From assembly GCA_905480305.1 (NCBI GenBank), contig CAJQPV010000277.1:1-7136 (forward strand): DNA of 7,136 bases, written 5' to 3'. Under the pieces are notes generated by a model that did not search any database, was not told where the DNA came from, and saw only the letters and a program-made list of their open reading frames with translations. The stretch's first letter is position 1. Every line of letters starts with the position of its first letter. Made by a program: the position numbers and the translations under genes. This DNA is from an uncultured Gammaproteobacteria bacterium. Lineage in GTDB: Bacteria; Pseudomonadota; Gammaproteobacteria; UBA9214. Below, piece by piece: positions 6,008-7,136 of the stretch.

Positions 6008-7136
6008 CTAGCGATTACTTATCCATAGTACCTGGTAGGGTTCAAGTGTCACCCTGGTATCGAGATCCTGATAGGTCTCACCACTGATCAGGTCATGCCA
6101 GCAATCGGTACCAATCAGATTGACGTCAGAAAGCGCAAGCGTTTGTAATTGTGTGCTGACATTGGCGATGCAAAAAATACTCTGACTGCGGTCCATGCTC
6201 TGCCGCCAGAAACCAAAAAGAGCATGGCCCAACTGTAAAGTAAACTGCGTCGCATTGGGGTGAAAGGCCGCTTGTTGACGACGGATTCTGATCAGCTGTT
6301 TGAGTCGTTCAAATACCTGGTGGTGGTGTGTAGCGGGGTCAGCCAGCAATTCCTCCAGCTCCGGGCAGTCCCATTGGTGCCGATTGATCGCCCTATTCTG
6401 GTTGCTGTGCTTTACCCGGTCATAATCATTTCCGGTTGCGAACAGACTATGAATATAAAAAGCGGGAATACCCTCAAGTGCCAGCATAATCGCATGCGCA
6501 CAGATGAAACGTTGCTTGCCAAAACTGTCCACGCCCTTTGTTGTACCCTGCAGGGCGTCATAGAGAGATATATTTACCTCATAGGCCCTGTTTTTACCCC
6601 CTTCTGCAGCGCGCCAGGAGACACGACCGCCAAAGTTTTGCATGGCATTGATAAAATCATCGAGCTCCTGCTCGCTAAGCAGTCCTTCTGCGGGCCGCAG
6701 GCCGATGCCATCATGAGAAGCAATAAAATTGAAGTAGCAGGTGCCATTTTGAGCAGGGGGCATACTCATCATCCACTGACTGAGATATTGACTGTCGCCG
6801 GTAAGCAGGGTGTTCACCAGCAGTGGTGGTAACGAAAAGTTATAGATCGCATGCGCTTCATTGGCATTACCGAAGTAGGTAAGATTCTCGCGGTTTGGAA
6901 TGTTGGTTTCGGTGATGATCATAGCTTCAGGTTCGGCATGCTCGATCAGTGTTCTCAACAAGCGAATCAGTTCATGAGTTTCGCTCAGATTAATGCAGCT
7001 GGAACCAGACCTCTTCCACAAAAAGGCCACCGCATCAAGGCGAAAAATGCGAATACCGCTATCCAGGTAGCGGCGAATAATCCCGACGAATTCCTCCAGC
7101 ACCCCTGTATTTTTAAAATCAAGATCAACCTGATCA
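6008..7136 (-). CDS. GH13 sugar phosphorylase, sucrose/glucosylglycerate phosphorylase-like (partial, N-terminus beyond the window)
   Basis: Reading leftward from the right edge, 375 complete codons precede the TAG at 6008-6010. This is the C-terminal part of a family whose members usually have about 500-600 residues. These enzymes use phosphate to split an alpha-glucoside, releasing glucose 1-phosphate. All three GH13 catalytic residues are present: the nucleophile Asp in R-I-F-R-L-D-A-V (codon 7034-7036), the acid/base Glu in I-I-T-E-T-N (6908-6910) and the transition-state Asp in A-S-H-D-G-I-G (6710-6712). The frame stays open to the edge and reads D-Q-V-D-L-D-F upstream, a conserved family stretch, so the GTG at 7100-7102 is internal. 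The segments G-N-D-Y-D-R-V...A-I-N-R-H-Q-W-D and E-L-E-E-L-L-A-D-P resemble the 'sugar phosphorylase' branch that includes glucosylglycerate phosphorylase more than classical Bifidobacterium sucrose phosphorylase; this is from memory of the family. The acceptor sugar is unresolved. Confidence 0.88.
   Translation of the reverse strand, partial: DQVDLDFKNTGVLEEFVGIIRRYLDSGIRIFRLDAVAFLWKRSGSSCINLSETHELIRLLRTLIEHAEPEAMIITETNIPNRENLTYFGNANEAHAIYNFSLPPLLVNTLLTGDSQYLSQWMMSMPPAQNGTCYFNFIASHDGIGLRPAEGLLSEQELDDFINAMQNFGGRVSWRAAEGGKNRAYEVNISLYDALQGTTKGVDSFGKQRFICAHAIMLALEGIPAFYIHSLFATGNDYDRVKHSNQNRAINRHQWDCPELEELLADPATHHHQVFERLKQLIRIRRQQAAFHPNATQFTLQLGHALFGFWRQSMDRSQSIFCIANVSTQLQTLALSDVNLIGTDCWHDLISGETYQDLDTRVTLEPYQVLWISNR

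Noticed and set aside
6260..6832. 190-codon open frame on the plus strand opposite the sugar phosphorylase
   Set aside because: It lies antisense to strongly conserved GH13 motifs and its product shows no recognisable domain.
7100..7102. GTG as the start codon of the sugar phosphorylase
   Set aside because: The frame stays open to the window edge and the residues upstream match a conserved family stretch. The catalytic nucleophile would lie only 22 residues from such a start, so most of the barrel would be missing.

Overview
This window looks like chromosomal DNA from a gammaproteobacterium. It has moderate GC content. The ubiK-to-comM neighbourhood resembles the one seen in Pseudomonas and relatives, ComM is a close full-length match to gammaproteobacterial forms, and there is a RAYT transposase with REP palindromes of the GTAG-headed, Pseudomonas-like type. 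The species cannot be read from the sequence. No plasmid, phage, CRISPR or rRNA/tRNA sequence is visible.

Layout, left to right. ubiK (22-264, +) encodes a ubiquinone-biosynthesis accessory factor. Directly behind it is a self-contained 'REPtron' (272-884): a gene for a REP-associated tyrosine transposase (338-802, -) bounded on both sides by paired REP palindromes. comM (1003-2505, +) encodes an AAA+ branch-migration ATPase linked to natural transformation. It converges on a flavodoxin-fold NAD(P)H-dependent FMN reductase gene (2508-3122, -), with only two bases between the two stop codons. A 277-base AT-rich intergenic stretch follows. Next is a large membrane-bound c-di-GMP enzyme (3400-5853, +, TTG start) with a Cache-like sensor, HAMP, GGDEF and EAL domains. 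A nested inverted repeat (5917-5950) lies in the gap before the last gene. That gene is a GH13 sugar phosphorylase on the minus strand (6008 to the right edge), cut off at its N-terminus by the window.

The genes do not form one pathway or operon. Neighbours mostly diverge or converge, and each seems to be its own transcription unit. The functions are quinone synthesis, DNA uptake and recombination, flavin redox chemistry, second-messenger signalling and sugar phosphorolysis.

No clearly new multi-gene system was found. The most informative non-routine signals are these: the REPtron, whose left distal hairpin has changed sequence while keeping base pairing; a 12-residue insertion between the RxxD inhibitory-site motif and the AGDEF motif of the cyclase; and the nested hairpin without a U-tract between two convergent genes.
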